From positions 6,796 through 38,576 of the forward strand of contig DFSH01000037.1 in NCBI GenBank assembly GCA_002378565.1: a stretch of 31,781 bases of DNA. The letters run 5' to 3'. The DNA comes from Flavobacteriales bacterium UBA3442. Its GTDB lineage: Bacteria; Bacteroidota; Bacteroidia; Flavobacteriales; Schleiferiaceae. The notes beneath the pieces are model-generated. The model did not search any database, was not told where the DNA came from, and saw only the letters and a program-made list of their open reading frames with translations. Positions 8,520 through 16,521 of this stretch are shown here, piece by piece (position 1 is the stretch's first letter; each line of letters begins with the position of its first letter). The position numbers and the translations under genes were made by a program.

Positions 8520-9301
8520 GACTTGGGTGCGGCGTATTTGCTGACCAAGATACTGACTTCATACAAGAGAAAGACAGGGATGGATATCAGAATCTGACTG
8601 AAAACATCCGGTGGAGTGATAACTGCTGACAGCATCAAGATCCCAATCCATGCGTGACGCCTGTAAGTCTTCATGCCCTTCGCTGTTGTCAAGCCCATTC
8701 GGCTTAAAAAGAAGACCAAAATGGGCAGCTCAAACATGATACCTGTGGCCAGAATAAGACTCATGACCGTGTTCAAGTAGGAAGCGGTTTCAATGATGTT
8801 TTGAATCTCCCCACTCAGCACATAGTTCCCCAAGAAACGCAAACTCAATGGCACAATCAGGTAATAACCAAACAATGCGCCTGCAAATAGCAGCATAGAG
8901 GACACAGTCACAAATAGCACAGAATAGCCCTGCTCTTTGTTGGATAGCCCCGGTGAGATAAAGCGCCACATCTGGTAAAGGATCCAAGGGAATGCCAGCA
9001 CCACACCAGCTAACAAAGAAATCCAAATATGAAGGCTGAACTGACCAGCCATTTTTGTGTTCAGTAAGTCAATACTCAATCCCTCAATACAGAGGCTTGG
9101 CATGCCCCACAATTCAGCCAATTCACAGAACCATTGGTAGGTGATGAAGTCCGACGATTTAGGGGCTAAAAGCAGTTGGTCGATCAAGATTTCCTTGCCG
9201 ACAAAGGCCAGCACAGCAGCCACAAGCACACCAAGTACCGCACGTACAAGGTATTTACGCAGCTCAGATAGATGCTGAAGGAATGGCATGTCACTTTTCA
9301 T
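8516..9301 (-). CDS. tatC: Sec-independent (Tat) translocase subunit TatC
   Basis: Polytopic receptor of the twin-arginine translocase, which binds signal peptides of folded exported proteins. I chose the ATG at 9301 (MKSDMPFLQHLSELRKYLV, 261 residues) over an in-frame TTG at 9310. The family-typical HLSELRK lies near the start, FISPGLSNKEQG follows the second helix, and MFELPILVFFLSRMGL and ITPPDVFSQI are the later landmarks. Six membrane helices are visible. No tatA/B gene is adjacent. It precedes lptB with a four-base overlap and is divergent from recQ across 52 bases. Confidence 0.95.
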   Translation of the reverse strand: MKSDMPFLQHLSELRKYLVRAVLGVLVAAVLAFVGKEILIDQLLLAPKSSDFITYQWFCELAELWGMPSLCIEGLSIDLLNTKMAGQFSLHIWISLLAGVVLAFPWILYQMWRFISPGLSNKEQGYSVLFVTVSSMLLFAGALFGYYLIVPLSLRFLGNYVLSGEIQNIIETASYLNTVMSLILATGIMFELPILVFFLSRMGLTTAKGMKTYRRHAWIGILMLSAVITPPDVFSQILISIPVFLLYEVSILVSKYAAPKS

Positions 9302-9307
9302 GGTTGA

Positions 9308-9315
9308 CAAAAGTA
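9308..9315 (-). promoter_or_regulatory. -7 box for tatC-lptB, 6 bases before ATG
   Basis: On the minus strand TACTTTTG matches TAnnTTTG exactly and is followed by TCAACC and the tatC ATG. The predicted transcript would have a leader of only a few bases or none. Confidence 0.5.
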
Positions 9316-9353
9316 AGTCTTGTTGTATCTTGATAACATATCTATTTCAACAG

Positions 9354-11534
9354 ATGTCATCTCATAGCATACAACAAACCAAGAACTTGCTGAAGCAGTT
9401 TTTTGGTTTTACCGATTTCAAAGGACAGCAAGAACCTGCCATCGAGTCTATTCTCAGTGGCAAGGATGTCTTTGTCATGATGCCAACAGGTGGTGGCAAG
9501 TCACTTTGCTTCCAGTTACCTGCCCTGCAAATGGAAGGGGTCACCGTTGTCGTCTCACCTTTGATTGCTTTGATGAAGAATCAGGTGGATGTCATCCGCA
9601 ACTTTGGCAAAGTGGACGGCATTGCCCATGTTTGGAACTCTTCACTGAATAAGAGGCAAATGGTTGAGGTGAGGCAAGACCTTTCTTCCGGTGTCACCAA
9701 ACTGCTATACATGGCGCCAGAGTCATTGGCCAAGCAGGACAATATCGATTTCCTCAAACTCTTGAATGTGTCCTTTTTTGCCATTGATGAGGCCCATTGC
9801 ATCTCCGAATGGGGCCATGACTTCAGGCCTGATTACCGAAACATCGTTAAATCCATTGAAGCCATTGGCCGCAAGCCCATCATTGCCTTGACAGCTACAG
9901 CCACACCCAAGGTGAAATTAGACATCCTGAAGACCCTGGATATTTCTGATGCGGAAACCTACACATCAAGCTTCAATCGAAGCAACCTTTATTACGGCAT
10001 TCAACCAAAGGATCAGGTTGAGAAAAACATTGTTCGACTGCTTCTAGGCCACAAAGGAAAGTCTGCCATTGTTTACTGCATGAGTCGCAAGAAAGTGGAG
10101 GCAGTGGCTCAGGTACTGCAACTCAACGGCTTAAGTGCCCTTCCCTACCATGCTGGACTGGATAGAAAAACGCGCGTCAAGCACCAAGATGCTTTTCTCA
10201 ACGAGGACTGCGACATCATAGTGGCAACCATCGCTTTTGGGATGGGCATCGATAAACCCGATGTTCGTCTGGTGGTCCATCACGACATTCCCAAGAGCTT
10301 GGAAAGCTATTACCAGGAGACTGGTCGTGCTGGAAGAGATGGTGGTGAAGGTATCTGCATCACCTTTTACGCAAAGGAGGACATCGAGAAAATGGACAAA
10401 TTCCTGTCCAGGAAACCTGTGGCTGAACAAGAGGTCGGCAGGCAGCTATTGCTTGAGTCCAGGGGCTATGCATCCACATCAGCCTGTCGAAGGAAATTTT
10501 TGCTTCACTATTTTGGGGAATCCTACCATGAGGACAACTGTGGGCAATGTGACAACTGCGAACGCAATGACCCCCTACAGGATGTAACCAAAGAGGCTAA
10601 GTTGATTTGTGAGATCATTCAAGAAGGCAGGGACAACTTCCGCACCATCCAAGTGGTCAATGTGCTGCTTGGCAATGAGACGTCCATCCTCAAAACCATG
10701 GACGCACAAGACCTCGACCAATGGGGCAAGGGCACCGAGCACAGTTTAGCTCAGTGGGAGAACTTGATTGGCCAACTTAGCCTTTCAGGAGCTATTGTTA
10801 AGGACATTGAACGCTACGGGGTGCTTTACCTGGCAGAGGAAGGCTTGAGTATCATGAAGGGCAAGGCCACTTTCAAATCTAAACCTCACCAAGAGATTGG
10901 CGGCAACAGCCGCAGCAGTTCAGATGCGTCCAAAGAGTCCGTCCTGGACCCTGTCCTCTACGACCTACTCAAAGCAGAGAACAAATCCATAGCAAAGCAA
11001 AAAGGCATCCCTCCTTATGCCTTGTTTTCTGATGCCACTTTGCAGGACATGGCTACCTCCTACCCGACCACTGAGGATGAGTTGAAAACCATGGCAGGCG
11101 TGGGGGAGTCAAAAGCACGGCGCTATGGCACAAGCCTGATCAATTGCATCAAAAACCATGTGGAAGCCAACGGGATTGAGCGCATGTCTGACTTTGCCAT
11201 CATCAGTAGCGGTCAGCGGTCAGCCACCAAGGTGTATATCATTCAAGGCACGGATAGGCGACAAGACTTGGAAAGCATGTCAAAAAACAAGGGGATCAGC
11301 ATTGAGCAATTGATGCATGACATGGAACTCATTGTACAAGGGGGCACCAAAATCAACATTCAATACATATTGAAGGAGATGTTGGATGAGGATTCCATTG
11401 AGGAACTCATGGAATACTTTTCAGATGACAGTGAGTCCGGCGACATCATCGAGGCGTACCACGAATTTGATGGCACTTACACTGAAGAGGAATTGCGAAT
11501 GGTTCGCATCCATTTCCTTACCACGGTGCTTTAG
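9354..11534 (+). CDS. recQ: ATP-dependent DNA helicase RecQ
   Basis: 3'-5' superfamily 2 DNA helicase acting in recombination and replication-fork repair. I use the ATG at 9354 (MSSHSIQQTKNLLKQFFGF, 726 residues). An upstream ATG at 9288 would run into tatC and adds an unrelated sequence. Motifs from this start are: MPTGGGKS around K49, DEAH at 145-148, LTATATPK (motif III), FGMGIDKPDVR and QETGRAGRDG (motifs V and VI). The zinc-binding set C378, C396, C399 and C402 follows, then a winged-helix region, and an HRDC domain at about 530-602. A C-terminal extension of some 120 acidic residues follows the HRDC; long RecQ forms of this size are usual in Bacteroidota. No exact -7 box was found upstream; TCTATTTC at 9341-9348 is a weak candidate. 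Confidence 0.96.
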   Translation: MSSHSIQQTKNLLKQFFGFTDFKGQQEPAIESILSGKDVFVMMPTGGGKSLCFQLPALQMEGVTVVVSPLIALMKNQVDVIRNFGKVDGIAHVWNSSLNKRQMVEVRQDLSSGVTKLLYMAPESLAKQDNIDFLKLLNVSFFAIDEAHCISEWGHDFRPDYRNIVKSIEAIGRKPIIALTATATPKVKLDILKTLDISDAETYTSSFNRSNLYYGIQPKDQVEKNIVRLLLGHKGKSAIVYCMSRKKVEAVAQVLQLNGLSALPYHAGLDRKTRVKHQDAFLNEDCDIIVATIAFGMGIDKPDVRLVVHHDIPKSLESYYQETGRAGRDGGEGICITFYAKEDIEKMDKFLSRKPVAEQEVGRQLLLESRGYASTSACRRKFLLHYFGESYHEDNCGQCDNCERNDPLQDVTKEAKLICEIIQEGRDNFRTIQVVNVLLGNETSILKTMDAQDLDQWGKGTEHSLAQWENLIGQLSLSGAIVKDIERYGVLYLAEEGLSIMKGKATFKSKPHQEIGGNSRSSSDASKESVLDPVLYDLLKAENKSIAKQKGIPPYALFSDATLQDMATSYPTTEDELKTMAGVGESKARRYGTSLINCIKNHVEANGIERMSDFAIISSGQRSATKVYIIQGTDRRQDLESMSKNKGISIEQLMHDMELIVQGGTKINIQYILKEMLDEDSIEELMEYFSDDSESGDIIEAYHEFDGTYTEEELRMVRIHFLTTVL

Positions 11535-11775
11535 GTCAAGTATTAATTCAACGTCATCAGCCGGTCAACCCCTTGGATTGATAGCCTGTCAGCAAGAATG
11601 GAGTCCATCACTGCAAAGGATTGAGAGTAGGCAAGTATGGCTGCCCGCCTTCGGGCAGAGAAAGCGACTGGCTTCCCCTTGAGAGTAGATTTTGTCATAG
11701 GCATGTTCTGTCACCCCATAACGCTGCAATGCAAGGCTTATTGTTCAGCAACATGCCACAAGCGACCAATCAAGG
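11535..11775. other. noncoding gap between recQ and the ECF sigma gene
   Basis: This 241-base stretch is the longest gap without a gene here. I see no plausible reading frame of its own. It holds a perfect seven-pair hairpin at 11641-11658 and a ten-base direct repeat (TTGAGAGTAG at 11621-11630 and 11679-11688) on either side of it. Both flanking genes end into this region. Confidence 0.6.
11641..11658. repeat. small perfect hairpin
   Basis: CTGCCCG and CGGGCAG pair perfectly around a CCTT loop. There is no T-run after it on either strand, so a classical intrinsic terminator is not supported. It may end or stabilise the recQ or sigma-factor transcript, both of which run towards it. Confidence 0.5.
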
Positions 11776-12348
11776 TTAACCGTTCAGCTGCAGCTCCTTC
11801 CTTAGGTTGATGACAGCATAGCGCATCCGCCCCAGGGCAGTATTGATGCCTACCCCTGTTTCTTCAGCGATGGCTCTGAAGCTGAGATTGGACTGAACCC
11901 GCAGCTTCACAACTTCCTGTTGATTCAATGGGAGTTTTGACACAGCTTTCCACATGCTTTCATTGAACTGCATGGAGAGCATGACCTCTTCCGCAGTGAA
12001 TTGCTCATCACCCATGCCTAAAACAGCTTGATGGCATTGTTCCACAGAAACCACTGGCGAACGCTTCATTTTTCTGAAATGGTCCATAGCTAGGTTGCCA
12101 GCTACCCGGTACATCCAAGGCATGAAGCGTCCAGACTCAATATATTTCCCAAGCTTAACTGCATGAATAAACTTGATCCATGCATCCTGAGCTATGTCTT
12201 GTGAGAGGTCCCAGTCTCGGACCTTTTTGAAAATAAAATGAAGCAGCTGATCTCCGTGGAGGTCCATTAGATGGGTCAGAGATTGCTCGTGACCATTAAG
12301 GTATTGCTGAACCAATTGTGCATCGGTCGCCTTTGCTGTGTGTTGCAT
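11776..12348 (-). CDS. ECF-type RNA polymerase sigma-70 factor
   Basis: A 190-residue extracytoplasmic-function sigma factor that would direct RNA polymerase to a stress or specialised regulon. Region 2 spans roughly residues 20-95, with DLSQDIAQDAWIKFIHAV and a region-2.4-like WMYRVAGNLAMDHFRKMKR. Region 4 spans about 125-185, with KLPLNQQEVVKLRV, the helix-turn-helix around SFRAIAEETGVGINTALGRM and a basic end. There is no region 1.1 or region 3. No anti-sigma gene lies next to it. It is divergent from the uvrA paralogue with 204 bases between, and a near-match -7 box (TAACTTTT, 12362-12369) lies 13 bases before its ATG. Confidence 0.92.
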   Translation of the reverse strand: MQHTAKATDAQLVQQYLNGHEQSLTHLMDLHGDQLLHFIFKKVRDWDLSQDIAQDAWIKFIHAVKLGKYIESGRFMPWMYRVAGNLAMDHFRKMKRSPVVSVEQCHQAVLGMGDEQFTAEEVMLSMQFNESMWKAVSKLPLNQQEVVKLRVQSNLSFRAIAEETGVGINTALGRMRYAVINLRKELQLNG

Positions 12349-12361
12349 GGTATGCAGAATA

Positions 12362-12369
12362 AAAAGTTA
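12362..12369 (-). promoter_or_regulatory. possible -7 box for the ECF sigma gene
   Basis: TAACTTTT on the minus strand matches five of the six fixed positions of TAnnTTTG and lies 13 bases before the ATG at 12348. No -33 element was identified. Confidence 0.3.
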
Positions 12370-12411
12370 GCGTAGGCTTCAAGCAATAGGCAGATGGTGT
12401 TTTCTGTGAAT

Positions 12412-12490
12412 ATTTGGTAAATCTATCATTTTTTACCGCAACCTCTACATGCCGTATCAGATGACATCCAAAAAAACATTTGGTGATAGA
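12412..12490. repeat. short direct and inverted repeats in the sigma/uvrA-like divergent region
   Basis: ATTTGGT occurs at 12412-12418 and again at 12478-12484. GGTAAA (12416-12421) faces TTTACC (12432-12437), a six-base inverted repeat with a ten-base spacer. TCTATCA (12422-12428) is the exact reverse complement of TGATAGA (12484-12490). These could be binding half-sites for a regulator of one or both divergent genes, but the region is AT-rich and chance matches are possible. Confidence 0.3.
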
Positions 12491-12532
12491 ACTTTTTTTT
12501 TGAATTCAGTGATCTTTTTCAGTCAAGAGAGA

Positions 12533-12540
12533 TATTTTTG
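12533..12540 (+). promoter_or_regulatory. -7 box for the uvrA paralogue
   Basis: TATTTTTG matches TAnnTTTG exactly, 12 bases before the ATG at 12553. The predicted leader is under ten bases. It lies in an AT-rich tract and no -33 element was found at the normal distance. Confidence 0.5.
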
Positions 12541-12552
12541 TCCATTCGACTT

Positions 12553-15306
12553 ATGGCAACTAAAAACACCCTTCGCATCCAAGGTGCGCGCATGCACAAC
12601 CTCAAGCACATTGACCTGTCCTTTGAGCATGGTCAGTTGGTGGTTATCACGGGTGTCAGTGGTAGCGGGAAATCCTCCCTTGCCTTTGACACCCTGTATG
12701 CAGAGGGTCAAAGGCGATACGTTGAATCACTGTCTGCTTATGCCCGTCAGTTTCTTGGTAAGATTGCCAAACCTGAAGTTGATGACATCAAAGGCCTTGC
12801 GCCTGCCATAGCCATCGCGCAAAAAATCATATCGCGCAACCCTAGATCCACCGTTGGCACCGTTTCAGAAATCAATGACTACCTCCGGGTATTGTTTGCT
12901 CGCATTGGTGTCACCCACTCCCCCATCAGTGGACAGGTGGTCAAGCGACATCGCATTGAGGATGTCCTCAAGCAATTGGCAGACCGTCCAACAGGCGAAC
13001 ACGCCATCGTCTCATCCCCCTTAGACTTCAGTCAACGAACAGCCAGTGAAGTCGTCCAGTTACTGACTCAGCAGGGCTATGCACGCATCCTTGACAAAGA
13101 AGGCAACACCCACCGCTTGGATCAAGTTGGCGACGGCATTGCAGACTTTGCCTTGGTCGTTGATCGCCTACCTACCGGTCCTTTGGATGACGCATGGGCA
13201 ACGCGGGCCGCTGATTCTATACAGACAGCCTTTTACGAGGGCGATGGCAGCCTAGTCTTGTCCTACGAATCGGGTGAAAACATCAACTTCTCCAACAAAT
13301 TCTCCTTGGATGGAATGGACTTTGAAGAACCTACACCAACCTTGTTTTCCTTCAATAACCCCCATGGAGCCTGCCCATCCTGTGAAGGTTTTGGATCTGT
13401 CTTAGGCATCGATCCAACCCTGGTGATCCCTAACCGGTTCCTCAGTGTGCGAGAAGAGGCCATTGCCGCATGGAAGGGTGAACGACTGCAAGCATGGAGA
13501 GTCCAATTGATGGACGGTGCAGAAGCTTCAGGATTGGACATGGACATACCCATTGGCGACATGACCCCAGACCAAGAGGCCTTGCTGTGGTCGGGCAACA
13601 GCCATTTCAAAGGGCTTGATGCGTTTTTCAAACATGTTGAGGCTAAATCCTACAAAATTCAATTCAGGGTGCTGCTTGCTCGGTACCGCGGCAAAACGGA
13701 CTGCAAGGTCTGCATGGGTTCTCGGCTCAGGCAAGATGTATCTTATGTAACCATCCAAGGTGTCAGCATGATTGACATCAATGATTGGTCTATTTCACGT
13801 GCATCCGCATGGTTCAAATCCCTGACCTTGAACGAACAGGATGAGTCCATTGCCCGACGCTTGCTGATTGAGATTCAAAACCGACTAACCGTCTTGAAGC
13901 AGGTGGGTCTGCATTACCTCAACCTGAACCGGCCATCAGCCACACTCTCAGGCGGAGAAAGTCAGCGAATCAACCTAGCAACCAATCTAGGAGCCTCCCT
14001 GGTGGGATCGATGTACATCCTTGATGAACCCAGCATTGGTCTGCATCCACGCGACTCTCGAAAACTTTTGGACGTCCTGATTGCCTTGCGTGACAAAGGC
14101 AACACCGTGATTGTGGTTGAACACGATGAGCTATTCATGCGATCAGCAGATACGTTGATTGATCTAGGCCCCGGAGCTGGAAGCCTTGGTGGTGAGATCG
14201 TCTACAATGGACCGGGAATAGGCATTGAAGCAAGTCAATCACTGACGGCTGATTACCTGACCGGGCGAAAGGCCATTCATCGACAGACAAACCTTTCAGC
14301 GCCAACTGCCTGGGTCCAATTGTTGGGTGCCAAATTGCACAACCTCCAATCGGTTGACTTGCACATCCCATTGAATCGACTGTCTGTGATCTGCGGGGTA
14401 AGTGGGGGCGGAAAAACCACTTTAATCAAACACTGCCTGGTCCCCGCATTGACCAAGCATTTTCAATCACCGTTTGCTAATAGACAAAGCTCTGGACTTG
14501 CTGGCGACCTCTCGCAGATTGACGCCATGGAGCTGGTAGATCAAAACCCTATTGGCAAAAGCAGTCGATCCAACCCTGCCACTTACCTCAAAGTCTACGA
14601 CGACATTCGATCGTTGTATGCCAGCCAACAAGGCGCAAAAATCATGGGGTTCAAAAGCAAGCACTTCTCCTTCAATACCGATGGAGGTCGATGTGAAGCC
14701 TGCAAAGGCGACGGCTATGTGGTGGTTGAAATGCAATTCATGGCTGACGTGCACCTGAGTTGCGAACACTGCCATGGTCAGCGATTCAAAGACGAAGTGT
14801 TAGATATTGCCATCAATGGCAAGCACATCAAGGATGTCCTTGATATGACCATTGACGATGCCAGCACATTCTTCCAATCTATTGGCAGCGATCGCATTGC
14901 CAACAAACTTAAGCCATTGATTGATGTTGGCTTAGGCTATGTCAACATGGGGCAATCCAGCAGCAGCTTATCTGGTGGCGAAGCTCAACGGGTGAAGCTG
15001 GCCTCCTTCCTGTCTAAAGGTCAACTCAGCGAAAACATCCTTTTCCTCTTTGATGAACCAACCACAGGTCTCCATTTTGATGATGTGCAAAAACTCCTCA
15101 AAGCCTTTGATGCTTTGATCGCCATGGGCCATACCGTTTGTGTGATCGAGCATCACTTGGATGTGGTGAAACTCTCAGATTGGCTGATTGAATTGGGGCC
15201 AGAAGGCGGAGATGCAGGGGGCAAAATCATCCATGCAGGCTTAGCGTCTGACATCCTATCAGTGAAAGATTCACCAACAGGGTCATGCCTTAGGCAAACC
15301 ACATAA
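12553..15306 (+). CDS. UvrA-family excinuclease ATPase, diverged paralogue
   Basis: An UvrA-like damage-sensing ATPase with two ABC modules, 917 residues from the ATG at 12553 (MATKNTLRIQGARMHNLK). An upstream in-frame TTG at 12538 is not needed. The first module has GVSGSGKSS near residue 34 and LSGGESQRINLA with YILDEPSIGLHPRD. The second has CGVSGGGKTT, LSGGEAQRVKLA and LFDEPTTGLHFDD. Cysteine pairs for zinc modules are present: CPSC and CKVC in the first half, and CEAC with CEHC in the second. The segment where UvrA contacts UvrB (about 12990-13170) lacks the RKG-type block seen in the other UvrA of this window. A second uvrA is common in Bacteroidota; whether this one still works with UvrBC is unclear. 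Confidence 0.88.
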   Translation: MATKNTLRIQGARMHNLKHIDLSFEHGQLVVITGVSGSGKSSLAFDTLYAEGQRRYVESLSAYARQFLGKIAKPEVDDIKGLAPAIAIAQKIISRNPRSTVGTVSEINDYLRVLFARIGVTHSPISGQVVKRHRIEDVLKQLADRPTGEHAIVSSPLDFSQRTASEVVQLLTQQGYARILDKEGNTHRLDQVGDGIADFALVVDRLPTGPLDDAWATRAADSIQTAFYEGDGSLVLSYESGENINFSNKFSLDGMDFEEPTPTLFSFNNPHGACPSCEGFGSVLGIDPTLVIPNRFLSVREEAIAAWKGERLQAWRVQLMDGAEASGLDMDIPIGDMTPDQEALLWSGNSHFKGLDAFFKHVEAKSYKIQFRVLLARYRGKTDCKVCMGSRLRQDVSYVTIQGVSMIDINDWSISRASAWFKSLTLNEQDESIARRLLIEIQNRLTVLKQVGLHYLNLNRPSATLSGGESQRINLATNLGASLVGSMYILDEPSIGLHPRDSRKLLDVLIALRDKGNTVIVVEHDELFMRSADTLIDLGPGAGSLGGEIVYNGPGIGIEASQSLTADYLTGRKAIHRQTNLSAPTAWVQLLGAKLHNLQSVDLHIPLNRLSVICGVSGGGKTTLIKHCLVPALTKHFQSPFANRQSSGLAGDLSQIDAMELVDQNPIGKSSRSNPATYLKVYDDIRSLYASQQGAKIMGFKSKHFSFNTDGGRCEACKGDGYVVVEMQFMADVHLSCEHCHGQRFKDEVLDIAINGKHIKDVLDMTIDDASTFFQSIGSDRIANKLKPLIDVGLGYVNMGQSSSSLSGGEAQRVKLASFLSKGQLSENILFLFDEPTTGLHFDDVQKLLKAFDALIAMGHTVCVIEHHLDVVKLSDWLIELGPEGGDAGGKIIHAGLASDILSVKDSPTGSCLRQTT

Positions 15307-15327
15307 AGGTTCTTGGTTTTGGTGTGA

Positions 15328-15358
15328 GGCCCAGGTATTTACTCAGGCCCTATTTTTT
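15328..15358 (+). terminator. possible weak terminator of the uvrA paralogue
   Basis: GGCC at 15328-15331 can pair with GGCC at 15346-15349, with an imperfect inner GTA/TAC stem, followed by a run of six T at 15353-15358. The run lies inside the 3' end of the convergent methyltransferase gene. The stem is short, so support is weak. Confidence 0.25.
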
Positions 15359-16132
15359 CAGCAAGTCACGCTGACGCAAGGCCTCAAAAAGGACCACCGC
15401 TGTACTCACGCTCACATTCAATGAGTCGACAACTCCTTTCATAGGAATGCAGATTTTTATAGCCTCTGACTCAGACCAGCTCGACTGCAAACCCTCTGCT
15501 TCAGGGCCTACCACAATGGCCAGGGACCCAGACAAGTCAGACGATGTGTGGCTAGATTTCCCATCCAAATGCATCAATACCGGTGTGATTTGATTGGCTT
15601 TCAGCCACGCCATGCAGTCCTCCCTGCTGGCCATTGCCGTCTGGCAATGGAAGATGCCACCGAGGCTATTGCGTATAGCTTGTGGGGACAGGGGATCGCA
15701 TTCCAACTGAGAAAACAACACTGCATCAGCACCTACCGCATTGGCAGATCGCATGATGGCACCCACATTGCCCGGCTTTTCTAAACCATCCAGAACCACA
15801 ATCAGCGGGGACGCTGGCAGGCGCAATAGCGAGAGCTCCATGCTTGGCCGCACAAAAACTGCCAAGCTGTTAACCCCGTGGCTTCGCATGACCATTTTCT
15901 CAAAGGCCTTATTGCTGCAGGTGATGACTTTGCTTGGTGAAACAGCCAAGGTCTTTTCACAATCCACCCGTTGAAACAGCGTCCTTAAATGCCAACCTGA
16001 CTTCAAGGCCCTAGCGATTTCTCGTTCACCCTCTACCACAACCACGTCGTCCTGTTTTCTGGCAGATGTTTTTGCAAGCCATATTTTGACTTGCTGAATT
16101 TTTGGGTTGCTAGGGCTATCAATGTGCATCAT
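15350..16132 (-). CDS. SpoU/TrmH-family RNA 2'-O-methyltransferase
   Basis: A SPOUT-class methyltransferase expected to methylate ribose 2'-O in rRNA or tRNA with S-adenosylmethionine. The 260-residue protein has an N-terminal substrate-binding domain (about 1-100, starting SPSNPKIQQVKIWLAKTSARK) and the knotted catalytic domain. Motif 1 is EKPGNVGAIMRSA with N122 and R128, motif 2 is VGPEAEG at 208-214, and motif 3 is the IPMKGVVDSLNVSVS block at 229-243. The exact target (for example a 23S rRNA guanosine) cannot be read from sequence. Its ATG overlaps the stop of the SUI1-type gene (ATGA), making it the last of a five-gene chain. Confidence 0.9.
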   Translation of the reverse strand: MMHIDSPSNPKIQQVKIWLAKTSARKQDDVVVVEGEREIARALKSGWHLRTLFQRVDCEKTLAVSPSKVITCSNKAFEKMVMRSHGVNSLAVFVRPSMELSLLRLPASPLIVVLDGLEKPGNVGAIMRSANAVGADAVLFSQLECDPLSPQAIRNSLGGIFHCQTAMASREDCMAWLKANQITPVLMHLDGKSSHTSSDLSGSLAIVVGPEAEGLQSSWSESEAIKICIPMKGVVDSLNVSVSTAVVLFEALRQRDLLKK

Positions 16133-16521
16133 CCTCCAGTGCGTTTATGGGTTAGTCCCATGCGGTCTAACTGTTGTTCCACCTTCTCGCGGATGTCGCC
16201 TTGCAATAGCAAAACTTCTGATTTCAAGCTGCCACCGACGCTTAGGGATTTTTTTAATTGAGATGCCACCTCATTGAGATTGCCGCCTTGTGTTGACTCA
16301 AAATTCAAGGAGACCACCCACCGACCATTGCGTCGCTCACGCAAGATCCCTACTTGGCCATGCATGGGCTGGATTGATTGTTCATCACCAACCTGACCGG
16401 CCACCTCATGCTTTGTGTCATTGAGCTTCGGAACAACGACCCCTAAGGCCTGTGACAAAGCAGAAGCAAAGGGATTGTCACTCGCAACAACCTGTTTTGA
16501 ATGGTCTTTTCGCTTAGTCAT
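16129..16521 (-). CDS. SUI1/YciH-family translation factor
   Basis: A 130-residue protein whose C-terminal half is a SUI1 (eIF1-like) fold. It shows LRERRNGRWVVSLNF, then GGNLNEVASQLKKSLSVGGSLKS with the conserved VGGS turn, and the end QGDIREKVEQQLDRMGLTHKR. Bacterial members (YciH) are thought to influence initiator selection on the 30S subunit. The first 50 residues look less ordered and are not recognised. The ATG lies in an eight-base overlap (ATGACTAA) with the bshA stop. The gene continues into the methyltransferase gene with a four-base overlap. Confidence 0.9.
   Translation of the reverse strand: MTKRKDHSKQVVASDNPFASALSQALGVVVPKLNDTKHEVAGQVGDEQSIQPMHGQVGILRERRNGRWVVSLNFESTQGGNLNEVASQLKKSLSVGGSLKSEVLLLQGDIREKVEQQLDRMGLTHKRTGG

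Noticed and set aside
9288..9353. Upstream in-frame ATG of recQ at 9288
   Set aside because: It would overlap tatC and add 22 residues unlike any RecQ N-terminus; the ATG at 9354 matches the family.
11386..11682. 98-residue plus-strand frame running from recQ into the noncoding gap
   Set aside because: Most of it lies inside recQ in another frame, it has no recognisable features, and it crosses the hairpin.
15307..15349. Strong bidirectional terminator between the uvrA paralogue and the methyltransferase gene
   Set aside because: The stem is only four pairs plus an imperfect inner part, and the T-run is present on one strand only; listed only as a weak one-way candidate.
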